Origin: Graphilbum fragrans
Lineage: Eukaryota; Ascomycota; Sordariomycetes; Ophiostomatales; Ophiostomataceae
Direction of reading: 5' to 3'
Assembly (NCBI GenBank): GCA_001513895.1
Contig: LLKO01000019.1
Location: 435,895 to 499,894 of the forward strand
DNA: 64,000 nt
The position numbers and the translations under genes were made by a program. The first letter of the stretch is position 1, and each line of letters opens with the position of its first letter. The notes beneath the pieces are model-generated. The model did no database searches. It saw only the letters and a program-made list of their open reading frames with translations, and was not told the origin of the DNA. Of the stretch, positions 32,606 through 44,841 are shown one piece after another.

Positions 32606-35600
32606 ATGTCGAGCAGCAGCGTATCGGCCAGCACCCCTCCCGTCTTTGGGGACTATACGACGCCGGACAGCGAGACTTGGACCCATGTCGACGGCATCGA
32701 AAGCCCTGCCGCTCTATCCGGCACGGACAGCCTTGCCTCCTATGGCATCATCCATGATCCCAACCACAGCCAGCGTGGATTCAGCCCCAGCCTCAGCAAC
32801 ATCAGCATGAGCCCAGCCCATGCACATAGTCCTAACCATAACCCGCTGCAGCATACCTCATCAGCCTCCCCGCCCTTTTTTTCCGGCACAATTCCGGCAC
32901 CAGCTCCGATTCCGACTTCGTTTCCCGCACAATATGCAGACTCGCTCTTCATCCTCGGCAACGACCTAACATCCACGACGGAGGCTGATCCTAGACTGGA
33001 CTTGACTTCTTTCCCTACCAACCAGGTGTTCTCAAGCAGTGAGTTGTTGCTTGCGGCAGTTGGCACGCTAGTCAGCTGCACATCTCTTGCACCAGTGGCT
33101 AATCTTTTGTTCTAGGTCTCCCTGCCCAATTTTCGTTCGATCCTGCAACTGCTACTGCTCTATTATTAGGGGCGGCGGACGCGAATCTCCAGCAACAACA
33201 GCCAGTCTCTCTGCAGTCAGCCCAGCCGGGCGGTATCTCAGACCTCTCGTCGTTTCTCCCAGTCGCTACCCACGAGGCGCCATGGAGTCCTGTGGGAATG
33301 CCGAGCCAAGACGGCATGGATCTTTTTGACCAGAGCGAGAGGTTGTCCGGGTCGATTCCGTCACAGGGCGCGTTCAGTCCAGGAAGCATCAACACACCCC
33401 AGCTTTCTGACGCGGATGGCTCTCCGTTTGGTGCCCAAAGTATGCCACAGCTATCACCGGCGCTGGAACGTGGTCTAGAACAACTTCAGGAGGAGCAGCG
33501 ACAGGCTCAGGAAGAACTTCAATTACAGCACCAGCACTTCAAATCCCTGCAGCCACTTCAGCCTTTTGAGCGGTACCATCTCCAGCTCCAGTTCCAAGGA
33601 GAGCCACAACAAAAACAACATCGGCAGCAGCAGCAACAGCAACAGCAACAGATGCACTTAGATACCACTCTTGGGCCCGCCATTGCATTTGAAACCGTCT
33701 TCTCTCTCATGCCGTCACCTGCAGAGGCCCCAGCTCCAGCCTTAGCAGCAAAGCCTCTGGCGCTCAGAAGCTTTGCCGCCCGCCCCGACAAGGCGAGACT
33801 CTCGGATGCGAGTAGAGTCAGCAAGAAGAAATCAGCCAGCTCTGCTTCTGCCGCTAGTGCCAGCAGCACCCGCTTCATGGCAAATCTCACTCCTGAAATG
33901 ATCAGCGCCAACAGCGGCAGCCGCAGTCTCTACGATTCGACCGATACTCTCGGCGCCAACCAAAAGGGCCGGAAAGGCCCGCTCACCGAGGACGTCAAGG
34001 AGAACGCGCTGCGAGTCCGCCGCATCGGTGCTTGTTTTTGCTGCCATGCTCGCAAAGTCAAATGCGACACTAACGGCACCTGCAAAAACTGCACCAAGCT
34101 CATGCAGCAAGTCCCGAATGCCGTCTGCTGGCGCTTTGACGACTTCACTCCGGCTCTGTTCCCAGGCTTGATTCGCAAGCACTTCCACAAGGCAAACATG
34201 GACAAATTCATGGTCGACAACATCGAACGTTTCTCCGACCCGATTTCCATCATCCTTCGTCTTTCTGTCGGCCATGGCTTCAAGTCTCATCTAGAAGTCC
34301 GCTCCGCCAAGTTCTTTCGTCCCATACCAAACAAGTCCGAGGCAATAACTCACCGTCGTCTGGTAATAGCAGGCGACATTGTCCGCCTGGAGACGCCGCA
34401 GGCCGCGCCTATTGCGTTGGACTTTGCGGAGAGCAATGCTAGCAACACTACCGTCAACAATACTCAGCAACAAGAAAAAATCAAAAAGAGCTGCCTTCGC
34501 TTTGCGGACGACCTCGTCGGAGAGGAAGATTCGTTCGTTGGTCAGATCACAGCCGACTTTGGCCCGGGATTTAGTCTTTCGAGAGAGCTGCTGGCTGTCG
34601 TCTATAGCTACTACCTAGAGACAAAGGTGCGTTTGTTCGTTTCTCGTCACAGATACCAGATATCATTTGTGAATCTCTCAACTGACATGACCAACTTTCA
34701 GGCACCCATTGTCAAACAGGCCTTGATGCTGTACACGATGCATTACATCATGGCCCACCACATTTTTCTCAACGCGGAGACTATCCGAGCACTTGATTAT
34801 AGCGGGCTTGTGCGCCAAGACGACCGATATCTCACCTCCCGTATGCTCAGCCGCCAACTCAAGGCCATCATTGACGATATTATGAAAGAAGAAGCCGACA
34901 AGCTCTTCAAAGCTTTTGCACGTGAGCTCAAGCCAAAGTCTCGCCACTCTTGGGCTCCATGCCTTGCCGCCTTCATTGTTTTCTGTCTTTTCATGGAAGC
35001 CATCAACATAGCAGTTGAACACTATGTCGCGTCAGGCAACGAGGCTTCCTTGGCCAATCACATTAGTTTAGGCCCGACACACGATCGATCTATGGCCATC
35101 GCTGCTATCCGTGACCTCGAGAACCTGCCATTCCGTCAATTTGTTTACCAGTTTCACCACGTTTACCAAAGCTACCAAAGTGCGCCGGCAACCAGTGCCT
35201 CGTCTGGAGCAAACTCTACATCCCCGTCTTTCTCTGGCTTTTCGCCGTCATCTTCGCTCTCACAATCGCCGCCAACGACCTCTGCCAGCAGCCCATCCAT
35301 GTCTGCTTCCAAAACCGGTTTCAACCCGTTGGTGAATGATAGCCAACTGTCGAGTGACGACCTTGACCCCGCCGCAAGAGCCTTCGTGGTTGGCCTCCGG
35401 GAACTGCGCAAAGGGGGTTTATGTACGTTGTGCCGGTCTCTTTATTGCCGATTCTACCGCCCTTTGTCTTTGATCCTAGTTCCCATTTTATACCTACCAT
35501 TTAACTAACACACTTTGTGCTACTAGGGTATGATTTCGATTTTGAAGCCTCTGGTATGAGTCAACTAGGTAGCGATACATTTACCCAGAATATCTATAAC

Positions 35601-35687
35601 AACAACTCCGGTCGCCTCTGCTCTAGGTTTTTGATGTCGTTTGACGACACTCATGACATACTCAGGGAAGTCGGAGTCGAGGCATAA
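32606..35687 (+). CDS. Zn(II)2Cys6-like fungal transcriptional regulator
   Basis: Four exons (32606-33038, 33116-34626, 34702-35422, 35527-35687) with GTGAGT..TTCTAG, GTGCGT..TTTCAG and GTACGT..TACTAG introns, giving 941 residues. The N-terminal 300 residues are Ser/Pro-rich and disordered; a poly-Gln run is near residue 310. A basic Cys cluster at about 451-482 reads C-x2-C-x6-C-x5-C-x2-C with the last Cys 11 residues on (ACFCCHARKVKCD...CKNC...VCW). This is the binuclear zinc-cluster layout, with an extra Cys and a longer final gap. The rest (YYLETKAPIVKQALMLYTMHYIMAH onward) is a helical middle region as in fungal regulators. The C-terminus is acidic. It presumably binds DNA in the nucleus; targets unknown. 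Its 5' flank is 9 kb without other genes. Confidence 0.88.
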
Positions 35688-36757
35688 GCTAGCGTGATTT
35701 TCCTTTCTTCTTTTTTTTTCTTGTTTTTCACTTTGATATATCGTTGATTTTTAGCACTCTTTATTGACCGGGCAGCACATTTAGGTCTGGCGCTGTGGAT
35801 TCTAAAAATATGTAATGGGAAAATGATTTTGCATGACACGATGGATTATGTATTTTAAGCAGTGTATATGACTCAGCCATCTGCGATATTAGCTAGTAGA
35901 AGCCCAATCAATGTGCTAATTACCTAACTTTTGCCTGCTGTGTATTCCGTAGTATAGATAAAAGTATAGAGAACTGTGAATTATATTGCAAATGGTCGAT
36001 CGGGTGTTTCTTAAATAAACTCTCCCTCGTATGCTCGCTCTAGGGTACTAAAAACAATGTTTCAAGGTACAATCTTGAACTGTACCCTGAAAGTATCTGC
36101 CAATCATAGAAAAACAAAACCAAATGGTTTAGAGTAGAAACAGAACAAAATGATTGCAGCTGCCGCTTTCATGCTTCATGTCTTAGGGGCAAGTTCCCTT
36201 TCGTCTCAGTCATAATCATGCCCATCTCTAATGTCGAAAAAGCAACCTCGCTATGCTGTCTTTCGGAACCAAATCTCGGAAACAAACAGCAAACAAAATG
36301 TGAACGAAACTAACAAGCAACATGTAGCTTTACCCGTGGGTAATAGTAGGCACCAAAAAGAAACTTGATGCAAAAAAAACAACCCAAAACAAAACAATAT
36401 AAAAGCACAAACACAGCCATTGCTATAGCACCCATTCTTGGTCCAAACAAATGAAATGTAATGGGAAGGCCGGGGTATAATTTCAGTCACCAGAAATCCT
36501 CTACTCAAGCCTTCTCCGTAGCCTAAGAGTTATGGGAGATGTCCAAATAGGAAACAAAGATATGGGCGAAAAAGGCAAACAAAAAGGCGGTCCATTCCAC
36601 GGAAGAGAGCATGGAGCTTCATAATGCAAATGGGGGTAGCGGAATAAAAAGTGGTAGCAGATTCTAAAAGCATCCCAACTCCAGCAAGAACTGTTTGATC
36701 CCTTCAAAGTATATCTGTGTCGTTGCCGCCTTGCCTTTTCCTTTCTCAGCTTGATAG
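35688..36757. other. convergent intergenic region
   Basis: About 1.1 kb, AT-rich, lying between 3' ends of convergent genes. It has several AATAAA-like words (about 36013) compatible with polyadenylation. No gene seen. Confidence 0.5.
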
Positions 36758-37969
36758 TTAAGCCGAATAATGCATAGGCTGGCCGCGGTTATTGCGGCTC
36801 CGGTCCTGAATGTGCTGATCCGTGGTTTCATACAGCCGGCTCAGCGATTCCATGGCCGGCGCATCCTTGAGAATTTTGGCCACCTGGATCCCGGCGGAGA
36901 TCAGCTGCAGAATGTTGCGGTCGTCCTTGAGCGGCCGCGACTGGTGCCGCGCCGCGTGTCGCATTTCCAGCGAGTTCTCCAGGATGGTCACAAACTGCTT
37001 AATCTGTCTATTATACAATACCCGGGCGGGGATGCGGCGCTTCGTGGCCAGACGCTTCAGCAGTTGCACCCACTCCGTCCATTCTCGGTCCTGTGGCCGC
37101 GATACCGGCCGCATGTCCTGTGTCAGGGGAATCGGAAACTGGTACCGCGCTACAAAGTCAAAGGCACACTGGGACAGCCGGTCGTTGACTTGGGACAAGA
37201 CGTCGTCCTGTTCCTGCACCAGGAGGTTTGTCGGCAGATGAGGCAGCTCCCGCTCCTGCAGGGCCAGATACTGAGGCGCCAGACGCGGCAGAAACTGGTG
37301 TGGCCCGTCAAATTCGTCACGCGTGGTGCCCCGGCGCGGTGGACGACCACGGACATCGACACGGCCCGAAGAGGACGATAAGGCCGCGCCATTCATGCCG
37401 CTGCTGCTGCTGCCCCCCGCAGCTGCGGAGCCAAAGCCGTTGCCGTTGCCCATATCGTGGAGACTGTCTAGCATAGTGTGAGAAGACGGCGGCGGCGACA
37501 TGCCGTGTCCGCTGTCTGTCGACTGGTCAGAGAGGTTCGGGGACGAGGCCTCTTCGACAGAGCCCGTCGGGGAGGTGCTGGATTGGCGAAGGATCCCTCC
37601 CGAGCCACCAGAGCCATAGGTGAATCTGGCTTCCTCCGGCATGAAGGAACCGCCATTGATGCCATTGATGCCATTGACAGCGCCGTTGCTGTTGCCATTG
37701 CTAGTGCCGTTGCTGTTCCCGTTGCCGTTGCCGTTGGTGCTGCTGCTTCTGGTGCCGTGGTTCATGCCGTTGCCGCTGAACGGGTTAATTGTCGAACCAA
37801 TAGCTCCGTATCCACTGGTCGCCGCAGGAAAGGGAGGGGGCCAGCTGGATTTTGCTGGCGGTGAATAGGTGTATGAGGCGTCCGACCGCGGCATATATTG
37901 CTGATAGCCAGGCTCGGCGGGTGCTTTTTTGCTGGGCACAGAAGGATGATTGAACGGCGGCGGTGACAT
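36758..37969 (-). CDS. conserved filamentous-fungal protein of unknown function
   Basis: Start placed at MSPPPFNHPSVPSKK (37967-37969), giving 403 residues in one exon. The first 230 residues are disordered: Pro/Ser-rich, an Asn/Gly/Ser repeat (NGNGNGNSNGTSNGNSNG, about 85-115), and SP/TP motifs. The C-terminal 170 residues are a well-ordered, conserved-looking domain: RGTTRDEFDGPHQFLPRLAPQYL, LPTNLLVQEQDDVLSQVNDRLSQ, FDFVARYQFPIPL, WTEWVQLLKRLATKRRIPARV and LQLISAGIQVAKILKDA. No catalytic motif or named family was recognised. The reading frame is also open upstream to 38359. However, a good GTAAGA donor (38181) and TTTTAG acceptor (37988) there suggest a spliced leader, so the inner ATG is preferred. 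Confidence 0.78.
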   Translation of the reverse strand: MSPPPFNHPSVPSKKAPAEPGYQQYMPRSDASYTYSPPAKSSWPPPFPAATSGYGAIGSTINPFSGNGMNHGTRSSSTNGNGNGNSNGTSNGNSNGAVNGINGINGGSFMPEEARFTYGSGGSGGILRQSSTSPTGSVEEASSPNLSDQSTDSGHGMSPPPSSHTMLDSLHDMGNGNGFGSAAAGGSSSSGMNGAALSSSSGRVDVRGRPPRRGTTRDEFDGPHQFLPRLAPQYLALQERELPHLPTNLLVQEQDDVLSQVNDRLSQCAFDFVARYQFPIPLTQDMRPVSRPQDREWTEWVQLLKRLATKRRIPARVLYNRQIKQFVTILENSLEMRHAARHQSRPLKDDRNILQLISAGIQVAKILKDAPAMESLSRLYETTDQHIQDRSRNNRGQPMHYSA

Positions 37970-38015
37970 GCCAAGATGGAAGTTCACACTAAAAGAAGCA
38001 AGTGTTACCTCAGAA

Positions 38016-38054
<39 letters not shown>

Positions 38055-38227
38055 TCATCCAAACAGCGTAGTAAGACGCTGCCCGACCGATATATGGCAG
38101 AGTACGAAGACAAGGCGACATGGTGAACCTGGGCCGAATGGGGGCAGAAACAAAGGCTAGCAAAGTTCTCTAATATCTTACCTTGACGGCCGGTACGGAG
38201 CTTCCCGTGTTTGCTCATATTCGCCAT
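37970..38227 (-). promoter_or_regulatory. 5' leader with spliced upstream ORF and CA repeat
   Basis: ATG at 38225-38227 opens MANMSKHGKLRTGRQ, followed by a GTAAGA donor at 38181. Joining to the TTTTAG acceptor at 37988 gives an immediate TGA, that is, a 16-codon uORF ending upstream of MSPPP. Left unspliced, the frame runs through the TG repeat into the main protein. Both would be unusual leaders. Confidence 0.4.
38017..38050. repeat. (CA)17 microsatellite
   Basis: Seventeen CA dinucleotides in the putative leader intron of the minus-strand gene. In the open minus frame they would encode alternating Cys-Val. Confidence 0.95.
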
Positions 38228-38944
38228 TTTGGTAGGCGTTAGTGTAAACACTACTGATACGCATCGTGTTAGTATTTGCACTTCCGAAACTTCGTTTTTT
38301 TTCGCTCTTTCAGTCTTCAGAATGAAAAACCTTCCCAGCTCTTGAAATAGAAACAACAAAGTTTCAGCTATATTTCTGTCTTTTCTTTTTTTGAGTTCTT
38401 TTCATTTCACTTCGTTCGCACCTTCGAGTTGAATTCCAGGCTCCATTGTAGCCATGCGGCAGTCTATACATAGAGTCTAGCTCAGGCATCGAGTCTCTTC
38501 CGTGGGTCATCCTGGTGGGATCAAAATTTCAAATGGCTTGAGGACATGAGCACAATCCGCGAGACGAGACCACCGGCTGGTAGAAACAAAGACACGGGCT
38601 TCGTGTAAACAGGCCACAATAAAGCACAACGAAAAGACCAGGTCCTTGTTTTCACGCTGGAAATTCCGTGGCTAGTATGTCTGGACTGACAGTGTCTCCA
38701 AAGAAACGGCCTTGTGCCAAATGGCCTTGCTTCTTTCAAGTCACTCTTCTATCAGATATTCAAACATGAGGATGAATATCGTTTCATATAGAATGGGAGA
38801 CTTGAAACGGCGCCAACGGGCTTTCCTCTAGGCAGATCCGAGGTAGTGGTGATCTAATGGGCCTTGAAAGATGAACTGGTGATCTTCCCGTGATGCAAGA
38901 TTGACAGCACAAGGATGGCATTCCAACGGGATAAGTCTCGTCGT

Positions 38945-39000
38945 GGGGGGGGGGGGGGGGNNNNNNNNNNNNNNNNNNNNNNNNNNNNNNNNNNNNNNNN
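38945..39000. other. assembly gap (40 N) at a poly-G run
   Basis: Sixteen consecutive G (38945-38960) run into 40 N (38961-39000), followed by a G-rich block (GGGAGTGGGAGGGATGGGGGG). The gap size is probably a placeholder. A longer G-run or G-quadruplex repeat is the likely cause. Confidence 0.95.
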
Positions 39001-39558
39001 GGGAGTGGGAGGGATGGGGGGGAGCAAACTTTTCGAAGCAAGAATAAAGGGTAAGAGGCAATCGAGTTGAAATGAACGTAGGGAGATAGAAGAGCGTTAG
39101 GTTTAGTCTCGTGTGGCAAGAAAAGCGAGATATAAAGGAATAAAGAAGAAGAAATATAAAGAATGAAAAGCAGGATAGACGGAAGCCGAGAGACACCAAA
39201 AGAGGCGACGATCAAATTGCTGTGCTAGGCTCTATTGCATGTAGACCTTGTTTATTTTGCACTCTTGAAATGCCCTTACTCCTTTTTTTGTTTTCTTGAT
39301 ACCCAAACTTGCAACAGCAACTAGCGGCCCTCTCCGTGTAGCGATACAGGGGTAGAAGAGAGAAGAGGAAAGATACTGCATGGGGGAAAGCGAGGAAAGT
39401 ACGGCCTCTTTTAAGCAACATCCAACTGTAGGGTGGCATCTCAACCCGGGATCCAAGCAACCCGTCAGGCAACTGTTGGGAAGTAAGCAATGTGTTCACC
39501 AAACAGAAGCGAACACCTTTCACTACAGTGGTGCCGCCAGACAACGCGGTCTGGTAAG

Positions 39559-40334
39559 CTATGCTTGCTGGCTGGGCGACAACAGCTTGCTATATGCAGC
39601 CATCATCTCAGGCGTAAACAGCACGTCCGTCCCGAGACCTCTGCCCCATAAAGAGAACCGGCTTGTGGATGCGCGGGGGCCGTTCCACGGACTTTCTCAC
39701 CTTCTCTCGGTTAGACATGTTGGTAATGGCCCAGACGGTGCTTCTCAAAGACCTGCCGCCTTAGTTCTGCAGAGGGGTACGTCGCGATCAGGGCCTGTAG
39801 GCCGCGGCAACGGCCCACAACTTACAAATAGCAAGGCATCTAGAGGGGGCTACGATACGGGGCAAGAGAAAATGAGACTCCAGACTCTCTCTGTCCGTAT
39901 GTTGTGCTGGGGAACCAAGGAGAAAAAGGGGGAGGGGAGAGAGGGGAGAGGGGGAAGTTGCCCAGAAGGAGCACATTAGGTGATGTGCAGCACCCTAATC
40001 TTGCTGTTTTGGCGCATCCCTTCCGATCCTAGCAGACTGTTGTCGCCGAGGTCTGTAGCTGTTGTTTCTTTGTCCTGCATGATGTTGGGTAGAAAGACGT
40101 GCGTTGCGGTGGAAGGGGAACAAGTTGGGCATCAATAGTAGGCAGACCAAGAGCATTGTTCCATTTGTAACGAGACGCAGCGCCGATGTCCGGGCTTGAT
40201 GGCCAATCTGCATCATCCTCCAGTAGGCCGGCCATGCCAAAAGGAGTGGCGGCACTTGCGGGAAGGTGACTAGGAAAGTCCAAACTGGGGGATGGCATCC
40301 GCAACGGGGCGTTGGGCGCCGACGGGGACGTCAT
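39559..40334 (-). pseudogene. coding-like fragments in shifting frames, unrecognised gene
   Basis: On the minus strand, a clean N-terminus (MTSPSAPNAPLRMPSPSLDF... to QLVPLPPQRTSF, 40334 to about 40100) continues in the -1 frame as LPNIMQDKETTATDLGDNSLLG...KIRVLHIT and stops at 39976. Further down, frames reading ALIATYPSAELRRQVFEKHRLGH (stop 39711) and ESPWNGPRASTSRFSLWG...FTPEMMAAYSKLLSPSQQA (stop 39559) each look like real protein and lie in different frames. Introns with weak donors, natural decay, or indel errors close to the assembly gap could explain this. No family is recognised. Confidence 0.4.
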
Positions 40335-43300
40335 TCTCTTCTGACGCTACCCTGCAGTCATGTTTCCGTGGTGCTTCTTCCTGCAAGTCTCTGGGACGCC
40401 ATTGGCAGCTTGTCGGCCTTGCTGATGCCAACAATAAACAACCTGCATCCCTATTACAAGAAAAAAATAGACGACTGAAGAATAGAAAGACGCCACGTCC
40501 GCCGGCCGATTGCTGCCCAACCGAATGGATCCCCTCTCCTCCTCCCCCCCTCTCTTTCTCGTGATGGAGGAGGAACGTGTTCGAGTATTAACCAAGAGAC
40601 GAATATCGCGATGCGGCCAGTGCTTTTATCCCGTTTCCCGGCACCACCAGGCGGCAGAAGGTTGCTGTCTCAAAAGGGCAGGAAACCAAGCCCATTCGGT
40701 GCTCCCATTGCTCTTTGCTCTTTTTGTGAGCTAATCACCACCGATCTCCATCAGCAACTGTCCATTTTCGGGTGGTCTTGGCTTCACCTGAGGGTGTCTT
40801 CGCTCGTCCAAATGCGCATCCATCTTGGGAAGGCGTGGAAGCTCCAAGGGCAACCTGCCACCGACTTTTGCAGAAGCCTGCACTCCAGTCGATCCCAAGC
40901 GCGCGCGGAGCGCCGAGCGGACAAAAAGTGAAAGGCCGAATGGTGGAGTGTCCAACGTGGCGAGCTAGCTGTGGCCCTGGAAAAAAAAAGGCGTGGTGGC
41001 TTTCCCAAGGACGTGTACCCTCCCCAACACATCAGTATCGGCTCATTGCTTCCTGTGTATTGTCCGCCCAAAACACCGCATGCAAATGGGATTGTGTGTA
41101 AGACATAGTCATTTGTGTACGAGCAGGCGAGAAACCGTCAGAAAAGGGATCTGTAGAGTGGTAAGAACGTTAGTGAGGCGTAGCAAATGAAGGGGGGAGA
41201 CAACTTTTAGTGACACACAGCAAATCTAACTCTTAGGGGAAGGCAACAGCAAACCAAGAAAATAGTTTTGCATCAGGCCCGTTGAGCCATCTCTAAGCAG
41301 CTCAGAAAAAGGTTTCTTGTCTATCACGGCACAGCAGCCAGCTTGCACTATGCGTTGTTTTGTTGTTGCCGCTTTGTGGCGTGTCGAAAGGAGAGCAGGG
41401 AGGAAAAACGCGGCCTATGAGTGATAATTATGGTGATAGCTACATTTTGTAGCCCCCTCCTTTCCTCGACTAATTCAGCGCAATGGGCGGCTTACAGAAA
41501 AAAACACCCCAGTCCCCCGAATGTGTCGGATAGATATTTGGGGTAAAATGATGTTATTACTTACCCCTAACTCGTAGAGGGCAAAATAGTTTCACCACAT
41601 GCAGTGTGCAATGAGGTGGATGCTACATGTACAAAGCGTGTCTGGTTATTGAATTAGCCAAAGTAGAAGCAAAACGCGCAGCAGACGAGGTTCAAGGGAG
41701 AGGGAAGAATACTTATTCTCGCCTATTACTGTTCGAAAGTAGCCCTGAAGAAGTCGCATCTACAAAGCCTCATATTCATCTTCTGGTGCATCTTCATGGC
41801 AGTGAATGCGTGAATGCCAGAGCAGAAACTCATCACCTAGCCCGCATCCATGAACTCTGTGCCTTTTAACAGTTCCGTGTATCCTATTGTTTATAGCATA
41901 TTTCCACCTCGGGGGGCTAGGATATGACGTTCTTCCAAATAGGTAACAGACGCAGAGAATAAAAGAAACGTGAATACTGGCCAGAAAGATCACCAGGCAG
42001 ACAAACTTCGAGTATCCAGCAAAGAACCCAAGAGATCACAAAGGCCATAAAGTGAAGTGTGCATTACTTCGTGATCTATTTGGTTCACTATATGATCCTA
42101 AATTATGACTTGTATCCAGAAATACTCGTTTTAACAAGGCTTGAATTGCAACTGAGAGCATCGCATTCTATTGGAGATCCTACAGAACCCGTAGAACGCC
42201 GATTATCAACACGGATTCCTAGTTCAAAGCAGCCTAGCCGTATAAATTCCTCTGAAACTATTCAAAGAGACGCGAAAAAACAAGACACTCCAAAACTGTC
42301 CCCATCAAGTAGGAAAAACTAGCAGGAGCACAATGGCTCTCACCGTTGTGCTAAGAATTTTCAGCATACGGCGATATGCTTTTGATTCAAATTTCGAAAT
42401 TTCCCGTCAGGTCTCAGACAAATGCCATCTATGTAAAAGGAATCAGAACTACATCAATTCTCCTACAAATGATCGGTGTAAACAGCAGTGTCTTGTGTTT
42501 CCCCAATGTTTAGCTTGTACGTTTTGACCTTTCACAAACACGATGCCATTTATGGGGTCTTTCGTTGACCAGGGAGCTCGAAAGTAGGCCTACATTCTAG
42601 ACATTTTCTTTCACAGGCTACAAAGGGAAGCCGTCTTGCTCTTCTCGTACATACTGGATAGCTTTGACCTTCCAACCATGACAGGCCAGTCTACATTTCC
42701 CACAACATCCATTCATTTTGTGTGTTGTTTCTTCTAAATTCAGTATCTGGGCCGTTCTGGGACTGGACATCGGCGGGTTAATTTTTCTCCCTCGTTGGCG
42801 TATTTCCTTCCAAGAGTCAACTGCCGCGCCTCCACGTCCTCCGGATACTGTTTTTGAGCATCTCCACCCTGCATAGGATAAGCACTCCGGAACGCATAGA
42901 CCGTGTCAGCACACTTGTGAGCGCCCAACGTCTGAAGAATATGCCCATTGGAGGAGGGAAGGAGAGGCCCAAAGATAGGCACTCTACTCGAATGTGACGA
43001 AAGTTGGGTGTTGTGGCTTTTACGTCATTGTTTTGCTTTTCTGCTTGCTGGCGCACGCCATCAGATAAGGATGATTTGTAACAGCATCCAAACTGCTCTT
43101 CTATCCAAGAGATAGTGCAGCTACGTGTTTCACCAGGTTTGGCTGTGCACTCTGTTCCGTATACGGTGCCAGACAGATACCAAGATAACATGGAGGATTG
43201 ACAGGAGGGAGGCTAGGTCTTGTGCTGTCATACAATGTGCTCTTCGACCCGTAGCTGCCGGACAGTGCCTCGTTTGTGTTTCCGGGGTTGTCGAGACACT

Positions 43301-43727
43301 CGCCCTGCATGGGACCACTCGTACTCGTACAAAGCACCCCGATATCTGGTCGGAGAAAAATGGCCACAAGTGGCAAAAAAGCGCATTTTCGAATCACAGC
43401 GAGTGTGGGCAGAAGCGGGCCATGCACGCAAAGAGGAAGAAAAAGAGCCACTCGATGAAGCGAAGCGAGCCACGGGGGGGAGGGCATGGCCAAGGACCGA
43501 AGAGCAGGGCGAAACTTCGAAGAGTGAGCCCGAGATGCGTGTCCTCGTATGCGGCCAAGGGCAAAACGCAAAAGACGCGAAAGCCAATATTGGCGTCGTG
43601 GCTTCTCGCGGGCCACTGCCAGCCTCTCCTCAGCAGCCGATGCAACAGCAACAAGTGGAGAGCAGTGGGCGCGGCATTCAGCGAACCAGTTGCAAGCTGC
43701 CAACACAGCTGCCAGTCTCCACTCCGT

Positions 43728-43762
43728 CTGCATGCTGCATGCTGCATGCTGCATGTTGCATG
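43728..43762. repeat. CTGCATG tandem repeat, five copies
   Basis: Four exact 7-bp CTGCATG units and a fifth with one change (TTGCATG). Each junction contains the palindrome GCATGC. Confidence 0.9.
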
Positions 43763-44813
43763 CTTTTCGTCACATTACGACGAGCTATATTCGCCTTTTT
43801 CTGGTCTTATTGCATCCTTCTATTCTCGGCCGCCCTCACCGCTCTTTGGCTTTTGTGGCCATTTTCCACAAGACGGGTTCCCTATTACGGTTTAAGGCGC
43901 TGCAAAGCGGCACTCCGAAGTCCATCGGGATGGCAAGAGTCTGCAGACAACGCTTCTATGTGATTCTGTCTGTTTCCATGTACCCCTCGTGTGCGCTGTT
44001 TCGGGCTTCCCATGCGAGGAGGTACGGGAACTCGTACACGCAGTTCCAGGACACACAGGCCTTAATCGTAGGCGAAGTGCGAGCCAGAAATCGTTGCAGT
44101 GAGGGAAAGTGGAGGAAGACGGGGAGCACTGCACAGAGTTGGACTCGACGACGTCGGACGTCCCGGAAGCACCAGGTTATCCTTGTGCGTCTGTACCAAC
44201 TCTGTGTTTTTTTAGGAGTGTCTCCCACACTCTACGAGTACCGCCGCACCATACACACTCACAGGAACTTAGTATCGGAGCCGGAATGCTGTTTTCTTGG
44301 CGTCTGTGTTGCCCCCTGCTTCGTGCATATGCTTCCTGCATTTGCTGTCCGAGTCCGCATCTTCGTTCGCCGAAACCAAGTCCAATTGTGGAATGTGTAT
44401 GCGCTCGAAAACGAGGCGACCCCCTCTTCCGGCCATTCGTATTCACACAATACGCATGCGCTCTTGCCTGCCTGGATGTCGTTGCTGTTGCATTGATGTG
44501 TTGGCAAGCGTCAGTTTCGCCGAAATCTAACGGCAGCGTTGCGAGAGTGGTGATAGGCTGTGACCAGAAACAGCCACGACAAAAGGATGCAGCTCCACCA
44601 GGCCCTTTCCAGAGGCCAAGCTCCTGCATCAGTTTGGGGCTAGGCCTGCAGGACTAACGACCTGCTTACTGTGGGGCAGCAGTATAGTTAGTTGTACTCG
44701 TATATCCAATACTCGTCGAGAAACGCAGGGCGGGCTGGTCTCGCCGTCGATTTTTTTCCTGGCCTTTGTGTCGTGACCTGCTTCGCCGTCGCTCTGTGGC
44801 TATTTTGCCAGCT

Positions 44814-44841
44814 CACACACACACACACACACACACACACA
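44814..44841. repeat. (CA)14 microsatellite
   Basis: Fourteen CA dinucleotides in intergenic DNA, not associated with a recognised gene. Confidence 0.95.
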
